A stretch of DNA of 45,097 bases, taken from Gemmatimonadota bacterium. GTDB taxonomy: Bacteria > Gemmatimonadota > Gemmatimonadetes > Palauibacterales > Palauibacteraceae. Within the stretch, counting starts at the first letter, position 1; each line of letters starts with the position of its first letter. Below, one piece after another: positions 17,614-25,593 of this stretch. The position numbers were made by a program, and so were the translations under genes. The DNA lies in NCBI GenBank assembly GCA_029861425.1, contig JAOTZH010000006.1, forward strand, positions 1-45,097, read 5' to 3'. Under the pieces are notes generated by a model that saw only the letters and a list, made by a program, of their open reading frames with translations, made no database searches and was not told where the DNA came from.

Positions 17614-17642
17614 ATTATACTATACCCCGGTAGGGTATACAA
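17614..17642 (-). promoter_or_regulatory. csoR-copA promoter with embedded CsoR operator
   Basis: On the minus strand TTGTAT (17642-17637), a 17-nt spacer and perfect TATAAT (17619-17614) form a sigma-70-type promoter. The spacer is filled by an inverted repeat TATACCC-N5-GGGTATA (17621-17639), matching the GTA/TAC-flanked G-tract form of CsoR operators. Repressor binding there would block polymerase directly. The same AT-rich core could also influence the divergent PspA-like gene at 17703. Confidence 0.8.
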
Positions 17643-17702
17643 TGGGTACGTCCGGTGGATCCTCGCTGGACGGAACGGCCGCTCCGTGCCTAGAATCCCG
17701 GC

Positions 17703-18374
17703 ATGTTCAAACGAATCAAACGCATGGTCGATCAGGCGCTCGATCACCTCGAGTCGAAGATTGACGATGTCTCGGACGACGACGTAGACCAGCTCATTCG
17801 CGCGATGCGCGACGAGCTCGTCGAGACGAAGACCCGAATCCCGGAGCTCGAGACGCTGATGACGTCGCAGCTCAAGCAGGCGGATCGGGAGAAATCGGAG
17901 GCGGCCGCTTGCGATCGACGAGCCGCGCAGGCCGCCGAGATCGCCGACGCAGAGACGCAGGAGGTCGCGGAGCGCTTCGCCGCGCAGCACCGCCAGCGGC
18001 TCGAGGTCCTTGTCATGAAGGCCGAGACCACCCGTCAGGAGATCTTGCAACATCGCGATGAAGTCGAGCAGATGACGGAGCAGCTGAAGGAAGCGATGGC
18101 TCGACGCGACTCGATCGGAATCCAGCAGCGGCGGGCGAAGGCCATCGAGAACAAGACGTCGCGCTTCGATTCCGTCGATGCGTTCGATCGAATGGCAGAC
18201 AAGATGGAAGGCGCCGGCGATATCGATGAGGCGGCCCGCGAGCTCGACCTGGAGCTCGATCCGCTCTCCGAGCCGGCGCCGCGCCGGGACTACGCGGTCG
18301 AGAAGGAGCTCCGTGAGTCCCGCGCCGAGGACATGCTGGAGGAGTTGAAGCGGCGAATGGGCGTCGACGAGTGA
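17703..18374 (+). CDS. PspA/IM30-like coiled-coil protein
   Basis: 223-aa, highly charged, almost entirely helical protein. The start MFKRIKRMVDQALDHLESKIDD, the R-A-M-R-D-E-L-V-E-T block, long central coiled coil (about 50-150) and C-terminal RFDSVDAFDRMADKMEGAG segment follow the PspA/IM30 (ESCRT-III-like) pattern of membrane-maintenance proteins. The match is by pattern, not strong identity. It would act at the cytoplasmic face of the inner membrane. GTGA overlap couples it to a sodium/solute symporter, an unusual partner, and its promoter must lie in the csoR operator region or just downstream. Confidence 0.75.
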   Translation: MFKRIKRMVDQALDHLESKIDDVSDDDVDQLIRAMRDELVETKTRIPELETLMTSQLKQADREKSEAAACDRRAAQAAEIADAETQEVAERFAAQHRQRLEVLVMKAETTRQEILQHRDEVEQMTEQLKEAMARRDSIGIQQRRAKAIENKTSRFDSVDAFDRMADKMEGAGDIDEAARELDLELDPLSEPAPRRDYAVEKELRESRAEDMLEELKRRMGVDE

Positions 18375-19876
18375 GCCCGCTCGTCGCCGCGGTCGTGCTC
18401 TACCCGCTCGTTTTGATCGGGGTGGGGATCTGGCGCTCGCGGTCCGTGAAGAGCCACGAGGACTTCATGGTCGCGGGCCGATCGGTGCCGGTGGTGATGC
18501 TCGTCGGCACCCTGGTGTGCACGTGGATCGGGTCCGGTTCGCTCTTCGGCGGGGCGGGTCTGGCCTTCGACACCGGGATCGCCGAGCTCTGGTTCTCTTC
18601 CGGCGCGTGGATCGGGTTGATCGTGGCGTTCTATCTCGCCCCCCGGGTTCGAAGCATCGCCAAGTACACGGTCCCGGATCTGCTCGAGCAGCGATACAAC
18701 GCGACCGCCCGCGTCCTGGGCACGATCGCGATCATCCTCGCCTACGTGACGATTGCGGCGTACCAGTTCCGCGGCGGGGGCTGGATCCTGATGATCGTCA
18801 CGGACGGCGCGATCTCCGCGGAGATGGGGATGCTCATCACCTGTGCGACGATCGTGCTGTTCACCGCGCTCGCCGGGATGGTCTCGATCGTCACGGTGGA
18901 CATCTTCAACGGGATCATCATCACGCTGGGCGTGCTCTTCGCACTGCCCTACATGGTGTTCGCGAACGGCGGCATCGGCGCCATCACCGATGCGCTTCCG
19001 GCTGGCCATACCTCGGCTCTCGGCGGGCACAACGTGCTCTGGGTGCTCGGAGTGGCGCTCCCGACCTTCCTGCTGATTCTGGGGGAGAGCGGGATGTATC
19101 AGAAGTTCTTCTCCGCCAAGGATTCGTCCGCGGCGAAGAAGGCGGTAGTGGGAATGCTCGGAGGCATCATCATCATCGAGGTGGCGATCGCGCTCCTCGG
19201 CGTCGTCGGGCGGGCGGTATACCCCGAGCTCGCGACCGCGACCTTCGCCGGCGGGCGGGGCGCAGGAGAGACGATCGTTCTCCACATCGCCCGCAACGGT
19301 CTCCCCGTCCTCGGAGGGATGGTCCTTCTTTCGTCCGCGATCGCGATCGTCCTGTCGACAGGCAACACGTTTCTGCTGGTGCCTTCGACGAACGTCAGTC
19401 GCGACATCTACGAGCGTTTCATCAACCCGGATGCGCCGGACCGATCGAAGCTCAATGTACAGCGCGCCTTCGTGGTGGTTTTCGGGGCGCTCGGTCTCGT
19501 CGTGCTGACGCAGTTCGACAGCGTTCTCGCCATGGCGCTCTATGCCTACTCGCTGGTGGGCGCGAGCCTGACGCCGGCTTTGCTGGCCGCGTTCCTGTGG
19601 AAGCGAGTGACCCCACAGGGGGGAGTGGCATGCATCGCTGGCGGCCTCGGAACGATCGTCGGAGTGAAGATCCTCGCCTCGCTGGGAGTGAACTTCGCCA
19701 TGTCGATCGGAGGCACCGTCTTCGACTTCTCGTCCTCCGATTACATCGTGATCCCCGGGGTGCTCGCCTCGGTCAGCCTGCTCCTGATCGTGAGCCTGCT
19801 GACACCGGCCTCGCCCGAAGAAAAGTGGGCGCCGTTCTTCCAGAGCTCGTCGCAGTCGGCGGCGGAGGGCGGATAG
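18371..19876 (+). CDS. Sodium:solute symporter (SSS family)
   Basis: Inner-membrane Na+-coupled transporter, 501 aa, 12-13 predicted helices. The N-terminal SHEDFMVAGRSVP motif, TWIGSGSLFGGAG (unwound first core helix), YTVPDLLEQRYN and the later NVSRDIYERFINP loop are typical of SSS proteins (PutP/PanF/SGLT-like). Substrate cannot be deduced. Start GTG 18371 overlaps the PspA-like stop. The C-terminus is short and polar (SSSQSAAEGG). Confidence 0.92.
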   Translation: MSPLVAAVVLYPLVLIGVGIWRSRSVKSHEDFMVAGRSVPVVMLVGTLVCTWIGSGSLFGGAGLAFDTGIAELWFSSGAWIGLIVAFYLAPRVRSIAKYTVPDLLEQRYNATARVLGTIAIILAYVTIAAYQFRGGGWILMIVTDGAISAEMGMLITCATIVLFTALAGMVSIVTVDIFNGIIITLGVLFALPYMVFANGGIGAITDALPAGHTSALGGHNVLWVLGVALPTFLLILGESGMYQKFFSAKDSSAAKKAVVGMLGGIIIIEVAIALLGVVGRAVYPELATATFAGGRGAGETIVLHIARNGLPVLGGMVLLSSAIAIVLSTGNTFLLVPSTNVSRDIYERFINPDAPDRSKLNVQRAFVVVFGALGLVVLTQFDSVLAMALYAYSLVGASLTPALLAAFLWKRVTPQGGVACIAGGLGTIVGVKILASLGVNFAMSIGGTVFDFSSSDYIVIPGVLASVSLLLIVSLLTPASPEEKWAPFFQSSSQSAAEGG

Positions 19877-19921
19877 GATCCGGGGAGACGCAAAGGACCG
19901 GCGGGATCGTCCGACGACCCG

Positions 19922-20572
19922 TCAGTTCCAGAGCGATCTGGCCAGCCCCGTCCGGAAGCTCGTCCCCGGCGCGTAGTACCCGCCCCAGAACGCCGCGACG
20001 AACCGCTGGCCCCGATCGGTCTGGTCAAGGAGCAGCCCGGTTTCACCGACACCGCGGTACGTGGTTCGAAGCTCCCCGTCGCGCATGTGGTACGTCAGCC
20101 GGTCACCCTTCTTGATCCCGCGAATCTCCAGGAAGCCGAACCAATCGCGCAGACCCGAAGTCACTTCCGCGAACGTCGCCGAATCGACCCACCCGGCGTC
20201 CACCGCTTTCCCCAGATCCTCGTCGACGCCGTCCAGGAACTGGTCGAGCCTGATGCTCCGCAGAAAGTCGATCCTCGCGATGGCCTCGTCGGCTTCGAGC
20301 ACCGTCGTGGCGACAGAATCGTCCGCCTCCCTCCCGTAGCGGGGCCGCTCGGCCACGAGCTTCGAGAGGGCCATTCCGGTCGGGCCATCGACTCGGACCG
20401 TGAGATGGAGCACATCGACCTTCAGGATCGTCTTCTCGAGCTTGAAGGACATCGTCGACCCATGACTGTCCGACAGGTCACTCAGCTCGGGCCCGGGACC
20501 AGGGGTCTGCGCGACGAGCCCGGACGAGAACGCCGCGAGCAGGACGGCGAAGAGCCAGGTCCACCTATTCAT
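19922..20572 (-). CDS. Exported chalcone-isomerase-like-fold protein
   Basis: 216 aa with a signal peptide (RWTWLFAVLLAAFSSGLVAQ). The body resembles bacterial chalcone isomerase-like (Chalcone_3) proteins: an alpha-helical ARIDFLRSIRLDQFLDGVDEDLG stretch, then GDRLTYHMRDGELRTTYRG, GLLLDQTDRGQRFVAAFWGGYYAP and a final TGLARSLW helix. These bacterial members are thought to bind lipids or small ligands and are not flavonoid enzymes. Start ATG 20572 lies inside the last codons of the upstream gene (8-nt overlap) with GGATCGGG just before it, so translation is probably coupled. Confidence 0.75.
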   Translation of the reverse strand: MNRWTWLFAVLLAAFSSGLVAQTPGPGPELSDLSDSHGSTMSFKLEKTILKVDVLHLTVRVDGPTGMALSKLVAERPRYGREADDSVATTVLEADEAIARIDFLRSIRLDQFLDGVDEDLGKAVDAGWVDSATFAEVTSGLRDWFGFLEIRGIKKGDRLTYHMRDGELRTTYRGVGETGLLLDQTDRGQRFVAAFWGGYYAPGTSFRTGLARSLWN

Positions 20573-22124
20573 CCCGATCCAACCTCGCGACCACATCGCG
20601 CCCTTTGATCTGCTTGCCGTTCAGACTTCTGACGACATCCTCGACGATCATCGAGTCTATGTCGATAAGGGCGAACTTCTGGCGAATCTCGATCTTTCCG
20701 ATCTGTCCGCCGGCGGCGCCGGTCTCGCCCGTAATCGCCCCCACGAAGTCGCCGGGTGCCGCCCCGTCCTGACGCCCTACGTTCACGAAGATCTTGCTCC
20801 AGGCCGGCCGGGTCGCCCGCTGGGCCTCGACGGCCCCGGGGGCCCGCGCCTTCGGGCGATCCGACGGTGATCGCGTCGCCGACGGGGCGGCGGTCTCCGA
20901 CGCGCCTTCGACCCGTGGTCGTACTTCGGTCTCGCGGAGGAGACTCGCCAGCGCCGCGCTCACGCGAGCGTAGCCGTGCTCCTCGATCAGCGGCTCGATG
21001 AGAAGCGACGCGCTCGCGAGATCACGCTCGTCCATCGCGGTCGAGATCCGTGCGCGGAAGCTGCCGATCTCATCGAAATGATGAGCGGTGGAATCCGGAA
21101 GCGGTCGAGCGGGCCACCCGGCACGCTCGGCCAGAATCTCGAGCTGGCGCACGTGTCGGGGCGCGACAATCGCCGCTCTCAGCCGGGCGTCCCCGAGCGC
21201 CCCGGTGAACTCGTCGCCGGTCCACGGCAGGCCGAACACCACATTGGCACCGCCCCCGCCAACCGTCTCCGTGCCGAGCTGAAGAACGGCGATGCCCTCG
21301 TCCGTCGGCCCTCCGGTCGTCGCGAAGCCTTCGATCGCCAGGGCGGCTCGCACGCCATCCGCCGAGCCCTCGCCGTCGCACCATACCGTGACGCTCTCGA
21401 TCGAGTCGTCGCCGGCCCAGCCGTGCAACATCTCAACAAGCCGTCGGAGCCGGGCGTCGTGACTCTCCGCCGTGGCGTGCCGCAGCGGTGGCCCCGTCCG
21501 ACCGGCTTTGTCGTCGATGTCCGTGTTCATGAGCTCCGGCGGCCAGCGTCGAGCTCGCGGCAGGAGTCTCTCGACGAGCTTGTCGAAATCGCGATCGCGC
21601 CGGTGCGTGACCGCGATCCGTCGCACCTCGTCACCGAGGGTCTGAAGCAACGCGTCGACCGCGGCCCATTCGTCCTGCAGGGCCGCGACATCGTCGAGGG
21701 CTAGCAAGCGGATTGCATCGACCGAGACGTCGCCGGATCGGATATCGGCGAGAAGCCGGGCCGGCGTGGCGATGACCATCGCACGCTCCGAGATGGGGAC
21801 GCCGGAGGCGGCACGGTCCGCGCTCCACAGCACCGTCTCCCAGCCCAGTTTCGATCCGTAGCGCTCGATCGACCGCGCGAGCCTGCGAGCCCGGTCGGGC
21901 GTCGCGACGAGCACGAGCCCACGGGCCCGCTCCTCACCGAGATCACGGATTCCGGCCGCACAGTAGAGCCGGCACAGTCGCGCTCCCTCCGCCGCGAGGA
22001 GCGCCATGTGATGGCCGCGCTCGATCGCGGGAGCGAGTGCCTCGACGGCCTCGGGAATCCGTTCCTCCGGTGAACGGGCCTCGATCAACCGCTGGATGGT
22101 CTCGAACTGTGTGACATCCGACAT
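20565..22124 (-). CDS. DEAD-box-derived RNA-binding protein with degenerate ATPase motifs (DbpA-like C-terminus)
   Basis: 519 aa. The layout follows a DEAD-box RNA helicase: motif Ia-like LVLVATPDRARRLA, Ib-like MVIATPARLLADI, a RecA-like second half, and a C-terminal DbpA-type RNA-binding domain (KIFVNVGRQDGAAPGDFVGAI to IKGRDVVARL). The catalytic motifs are gone: the Walker A position reads LLAAEGARLCRLY with no GKT, DEAD is replaced by LALDDVAAL, and SAT and HRxGR equivalents are not seen. A low-complexity linker (about 415-440) joins the halves. Probably an RNA-binding protein, perhaps in ribosome assembly, without helicase activity; that role is inference. Confidence 0.82.
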   Translation of the reverse strand: MSDVTQFETIQRLIEARSPEERIPEAVEALAPAIERGHHMALLAAEGARLCRLYCAAGIRDLGEERARGLVLVATPDRARRLARSIERYGSKLGWETVLWSADRAASGVPISERAMVIATPARLLADIRSGDVSVDAIRLLALDDVAALQDEWAAVDALLQTLGDEVRRIAVTHRRDRDFDKLVERLLPRARRWPPELMNTDIDDKAGRTGPPLRHATAESHDARLRRLVEMLHGWAGDDSIESVTVWCDGEGSADGVRAALAIEGFATTGGPTDEGIAVLQLGTETVGGGGANVVFGLPWTGDEFTGALGDARLRAAIVAPRHVRQLEILAERAGWPARPLPDSTAHHFDEIGSFRARISTAMDERDLASASLLIEPLIEEHGYARVSAALASLLRETEVRPRVEGASETAAPSATRSPSDRPKARAPGAVEAQRATRPAWSKIFVNVGRQDGAAPGDFVGAITGETGAAGGQIGKIEIRQKFALIDIDSMIVEDVVRSLNGKQIKGRDVVARLDRDE

Positions 22125-22190
22125 CTAGGAGTCCGCATCGTATCGTCGATTCAAATCGGCCCCGAGGTGTCCCCGGCAGCCTGCGGCATG

Positions 22191-22253
22191 ACGGTTACCC
22201 CCCTCACGGCGTGCCGTCAAACGTTGACGTCCCGGTCGCCGCGCTCCTAACCT
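22191..22253. promoter_or_regulatory. Face-to-face divergent promoter candidates
   Basis: CGTCAA-ACG-TTGACG (22215-22229) gives a TTGACG -35 on each strand. On the plus strand TAACCT follows after 18 nt (22248-22253). On the minus strand TAACCG follows after 17 nt (22197-22192). The -35 boxes are good (5/6) but the -10 boxes are weak. They would serve the AGCS symporter and the degenerate helicase gene. Confidence 0.38.
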
Positions 22254-22350
22254 GACGCCCGCCCGGATCTCCTGCCGCGACAGGGGTAGAGCCCGTCGCT
22301 CCGCCATCTCGGGCCCCCTCGAAACACAACCCTGGAGGCGTCGAAGCCCC

Positions 22351-23739
22351 GTGATCGAGATCCTGACCGGAATCCAGAGCACGGTGTGGGGCGTCCCCCT
22401 GATCCTGCTGCTCCTCCTCACGGGACTGAACTACACCATTCTCCTGCGTGGGCTCCAGTTCCGGCGGCTCGCCCGAGGCCTGTGGCTCGCGTTCGTGCGC
22501 CGGAAGGAAGAGGGCGGGGAGCGAGAGGGCGACGTCTCCCACTATCAGGCCTTGATGACCGCGCTCGCGGCGACCGTCGGGATCGGGAACATCGTCGGTG
22601 TCGCGACCGCCCTGTCGGCCGGCGGCCCCGGGGCCTTGTTCTGGATGTGGGTGGCCGGCTTGCTCGGCATGGCGACGAAATACGCCGAGGCCGTGCTCGG
22701 CGTTCGGTTTCGCGAGACCGACCAACGGGGCGAAAAGGCCGGAGGCCCCATGTACTATCTCGAGTACGGCCTCGGGGGCGGTCGACTCGGGAAGGCCCTC
22801 GCCGTCTCGTTCGCCGCGTTCGCGACCGCGGCGTCGTTCGGGATCGGAAACGCGGTGCAGTCCCAGGCGGTGGCGGCGGCTCTGAACGACTCGTTCGGCG
22901 TTCCCGAGTGGCTGGTGGGCATCCTCGTCGCGGCGGCCGTCGCGGCGGTTATCATCGGCGGCATTCGTTCCATCGGGCGGTTCGCAGGCGTGTTCGTGCC
23001 ATCGATGATCATCCTCTATCTGCTCGGGTCTGGTCTGCTGCTGATCCTCAACGCCGAGAACGTTCCGGCCGCGGTCGGTCTCGTGTTCGACCACGCGTTC
23101 GGTACTCGTGCGGCCGCAGGTGGGGCGCTCGGATTCACCGTCGTTCAGGCGATGCGATTCGGGGTCGCGCGCGGGATCTTCTCGAACCAGTCGGGCCTCG
23201 GCACCGGCGGAATCGCCGCCGCGGCCGCGCAGACGAAGGAGCCCGTGCATCAGGCTCTGGTCTCGATGTCCGGGACGTTCATCGACACGATCGTCGTCTC
23301 GACGTTCACGGGTCTCGCGATCCTCTCGACCGGAGCCTTCGAGTCGGGGCGGGACGGCGCGAACATGACGCAGCTCGCCTTCGAGACCGGACTCCCCGGG
23401 GAGATCGGGGGCGTGTTCGTCGCGATCGCGCTCACGTTGTTCGCGTTCAGCACGATTATCGGCTGGTCCTATTACGGAGAGCGGAGCCTCGGATATCTCG
23501 CCGGCGGCCGCGCCACCCACGTGTATCGGCTGGCGTTCGTGCTCGTCGTGGGGTTCTCGGCGGTCGTCGACCTCGACGTGGTGTGGCTCGTCTCGGATAT
23601 CCTCAACGCCCTCATGGCCGCGCCGAACCTGCTGGGGCTGCTCTTACTGTCGGGAATCGTGAGGCGGGAGACCCGGCTCTACTTCGCGAAGCAGAAGCAG
23701 TCCGGTTTCGGGCAGAAGCGGGAGTCTCAGCCGCGATAG
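22351..23739 (+). CDS. Sodium:alanine symporter (AGCS family)
   Basis: Na+-coupled amino-acid carrier, 462 aa, about 11 membrane helices. Family hallmarks are seen: an N-terminal VPLILLLLLTGLNYTILLRGLQ stretch, the ALAATVGIGNIVGVATAL sodium-site block, GGPGALFWMWVAGLLGMATKYAE, GGPMYYLEYGLG, and RGIFSNQSGLGTGGIAAAAA. Likely substrate is alanine or glycine. Start GTG 22351 has GGAGG at 22334-22338, 12 nt upstream, a little far. The last 13 nt overlap the convergent small gene on the minus strand. Confidence 0.94.
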   Translation: MIEILTGIQSTVWGVPLILLLLLTGLNYTILLRGLQFRRLARGLWLAFVRRKEEGGEREGDVSHYQALMTALAATVGIGNIVGVATALSAGGPGALFWMWVAGLLGMATKYAEAVLGVRFRETDQRGEKAGGPMYYLEYGLGGGRLGKALAVSFAAFATAASFGIGNAVQSQAVAAALNDSFGVPEWLVGILVAAAVAAVIIGGIRSIGRFAGVFVPSMIILYLLGSGLLLILNAENVPAAVGLVFDHAFGTRAAAGGALGFTVVQAMRFGVARGIFSNQSGLGTGGIAAAAAQTKEPVHQALVSMSGTFIDTIVVSTFTGLAILSTGAFESGRDGANMTQLAFETGLPGEIGGVFVAIALTLFAFSTIIGWSYYGERSLGYLAGGRATHVYRLAFVLVVGFSAVVDLDVVWLVSDILNALMAAPNLLGLLLLSGIVRRETRLYFAKQKQSGFGQKRESQPR

Positions 23740-24011
23740 CGTGGGTGGTGCCCCAGGTCGTAGGCCCGGATGGATAGCACTCCGTTCTGACGGACTCCGA
23801 CCTGCTCGAGCGAGCGCGACTCGTCCACGATCTCCCGCTCTTCGTATTCCGTGTAGAAGTCCGACGGATCATCCCGCGTTCGCTGGAGCATCTCTCGGAT
23901 TCCGACCGCCTTCGCCTCCGAGATGCTAACGCCCGCCGGCAGCTCGACGACGTGCTCGAGCCAGCGATCCGGCATGATCATGCGCACGGTGATCTTTTCC
24001 GTGGCGGTCAT
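23727..24011 (-). CDS. Small unknown protein, possibly beta-grasp (ubiquitin-like) fold
   Basis: 94 aa, not recognised. It alternates strands around one helix: KITVRMIMPD, HVVELPAGVSISEAKAVGIREML, then SRSLEQVGVRQNGVLSIRAYDLG. The end (S-L-x-x-x-G-V-x-x-N-G-V-L-S-I-R) is the kind of pattern seen at the C-terminus of ubiquitin-like beta-grasp domains, but there is no Gly-Gly tail (it ends HHPRYRG). Second gene of a two-gene minus-strand unit, 17 nt after its partner. Fold assignment is a guess. Confidence 0.7.
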   Translation of the reverse strand: MTATEKITVRMIMPDRWLEHVVELPAGVSISEAKAVGIREMLQRTRDDPSDFYTEYEEREIVDESRSLEQVGVRQNGVLSIRAYDLGHHPRYRG

Positions 24012-24028
24012 CTCGTCTCCCGGCCCGA

Positions 24029-24289
24029 TCAGTGGTTCCGAAGTGTGTAGAGGAAGCGCTTCGACAGGTCGGTCACGTCCAGTCCGACGACGCGATCCGT
24101 CTCGACATGGACGTTGGTGTGACCGCCGTGACGATCGACGGAGAACCTCGCGAGTCCGATCTCGCCAGCGAACGTGATCGAGCTCGCATCCTCTTCGTGG
24201 ATCGCGAGCGTCGAGTGCTCGTCGAAGAACTTCTTCGCCCGATCGAGGACGTCTTCGGGGGAGACTTCGGTGATCGTGATGTAGCGCAT
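24029..24289 (-). CDS. Small unknown alpha/beta protein
   Basis: 86 aa, not recognised. Begins MRYITITEVSPEDVLDRAKKFFDEH and continues as beta strands (SSITFAGEIGLARFSVD, TNVHVETDRVVGLDV), ending DLSKRFLYTLRNH. No signal peptide, no cysteine and no obvious catalytic motif. Start ATG 24289 has GGAG 4 nt upstream; in-frame extension to 24406 is possible but has no ribosome site. It leads the two-gene unit with the 94-aa gene and is divergent from the aminotransferase gene. Confidence 0.7.
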   Translation of the reverse strand: MRYITITEVSPEDVLDRAKKFFDEHSTLAIHEEDASSITFAGEIGLARFSVDRHGGHTNVHVETDRVVGLDVTDLSKRFLYTLRNH

Positions 24290-24489
24290 GTCGCTCCAGA
24301 AAACCCGGCCAAATACGAATCGGGGCGGAAGATCATCCCGGTGGTGCGAACCGTCAACCTCGAACGCCGTTTTACGGTGGCCTCGCCGGCCTCGTAGAGA
24401 TACCATCCGCGCCTTGCATCCGTGCTCTCGGACGCGGTCCGATGCGCGGTCATGGCGCGAGTCCCCGCAGAAAGCGAATAGACGAAGCG

Positions 24490-25593
24490 ATGTCCGATCT
24501 CACACCGTTCGGGAAGTACTTCCTGCCCGGTCCTACGGAGGTCCCGCACGACGTGCTGCGGGCCATGGTCAGGCCCGTGATGGGCCACCGGAGCTCCGAG
24601 GTCAGCGAGCTCATGGGAGAGATGCAGGGCCGGCTCTCGAAGTTGTTCGTCACCGAGCGCCCGGTGCTCGTGTCGACGTCCTCCGCCACCGGCATGATGG
24701 AGGCGGCGATCACCAACCTCACGCGGAAGCGCGTTCTGTGTCTCTCGTGCGGAGCGTTCAGCCACCGGTTCTACGACATCGCGCAGGCCACCGGCCGCGG
24801 CGCCGACGTGTTGCAGGCCGAGTGGGGCCAACCGAACCGGCCGGAAGCCCTCCGTGAGGCGCTCGCGTCGGCCGCGGGGACCTACGATCTGGTGACGGTG
24901 GTCCACTCCGAGAGCTCGACCGGGGTCCTGAATCCCCTCGCGGATCTCGCCGCGGTCGCGCACGAGTTCGACGATGTCCTGATCGCCGTCGATACCGTAT
25001 CGTCGCTCGCCGGCGCGCCCGTGCTCACCGACGAGTGGGCCCTCGACTTCGTCCTGACGGGCTCGCAGAAGGCGCTCGCCATTCCTCCGGGGCTGGCCTT
25101 CGCGGCGGCTTCCGAGCGCGCCATGGATCGTGCGCGCGAGGTCGAGAATCGTGGGTTCTATTTCGACCTGTTGAAGTTCGAGAAGAACCTCACCGAACGC
25201 CGGCAGACCCCCAACACTCCGGCCGTGTCTCTCCTCTTCGCACTGGACCACCAGTTGCGCAGCCTGCTCGCGGAGGGGCTCGAGGCCCGGTGGGCGAGGC
25301 ACGCGGCGATGGCCGAGCGCACCTACCGCTGGGTCGACGAGTTGGCCGGGCGGACGGGCGAGGACTATCGCGTGCTCGCGCCAGAGGGCTACCGGTCACC
25401 CTGCGTGACCTCCATCATGGTTCCGGAGGGTCGGACCGGTCCCGAGGTAATGGGGGCAGCCGCTCGGCACGGATTCACGATCGCGACCGGATACGGGAAG
25501 CTGAAAGAGACGTCGTTCCGTATCGGGCACATGGGCGAACACACGCTCGCGGAGCTCGAAGAACTGCTGCAAGCGCTGGACGGAGAACTGTGA
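24490..25593 (+). CDS. serC: Class V aminotransferase, probable phosphoserine aminotransferase
   Basis: PLP enzyme, 367 aa. LPGPTEVPHDVLRAM near the N-terminus and the PLP lysine K194 in TGSQKALAIPPG define the class V serine-glyoxylate/alanine-glyoxylate/SerC-like group. Direct coupling (GTGA) to serA points to 3-phosphohydroxypyruvate transamination in serine synthesis; by sequence alone an alanine- or serine-glyoxylate role is equally possible. ATG 24490 is chosen because the family pattern starts just after it; an in-frame ATG at 24442 would add 16 untypical residues. Confidence 0.9.
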   Translation: MSDLTPFGKYFLPGPTEVPHDVLRAMVRPVMGHRSSEVSELMGEMQGRLSKLFVTERPVLVSTSSATGMMEAAITNLTRKRVLCLSCGAFSHRFYDIAQATGRGADVLQAEWGQPNRPEALREALASAAGTYDLVTVVHSESSTGVLNPLADLAAVAHEFDDVLIAVDTVSSLAGAPVLTDEWALDFVLTGSQKALAIPPGLAFAAASERAMDRAREVENRGFYFDLLKFEKNLTERRQTPNTPAVSLLFALDHQLRSLLAEGLEARWARHAAMAERTYRWVDELAGRTGEDYRVLAPEGYRSPCVTSIMVPEGRTGPEVMGAAARHGFTIATGYGKLKETSFRIGHMGEHTLAELEELLQALDGEL

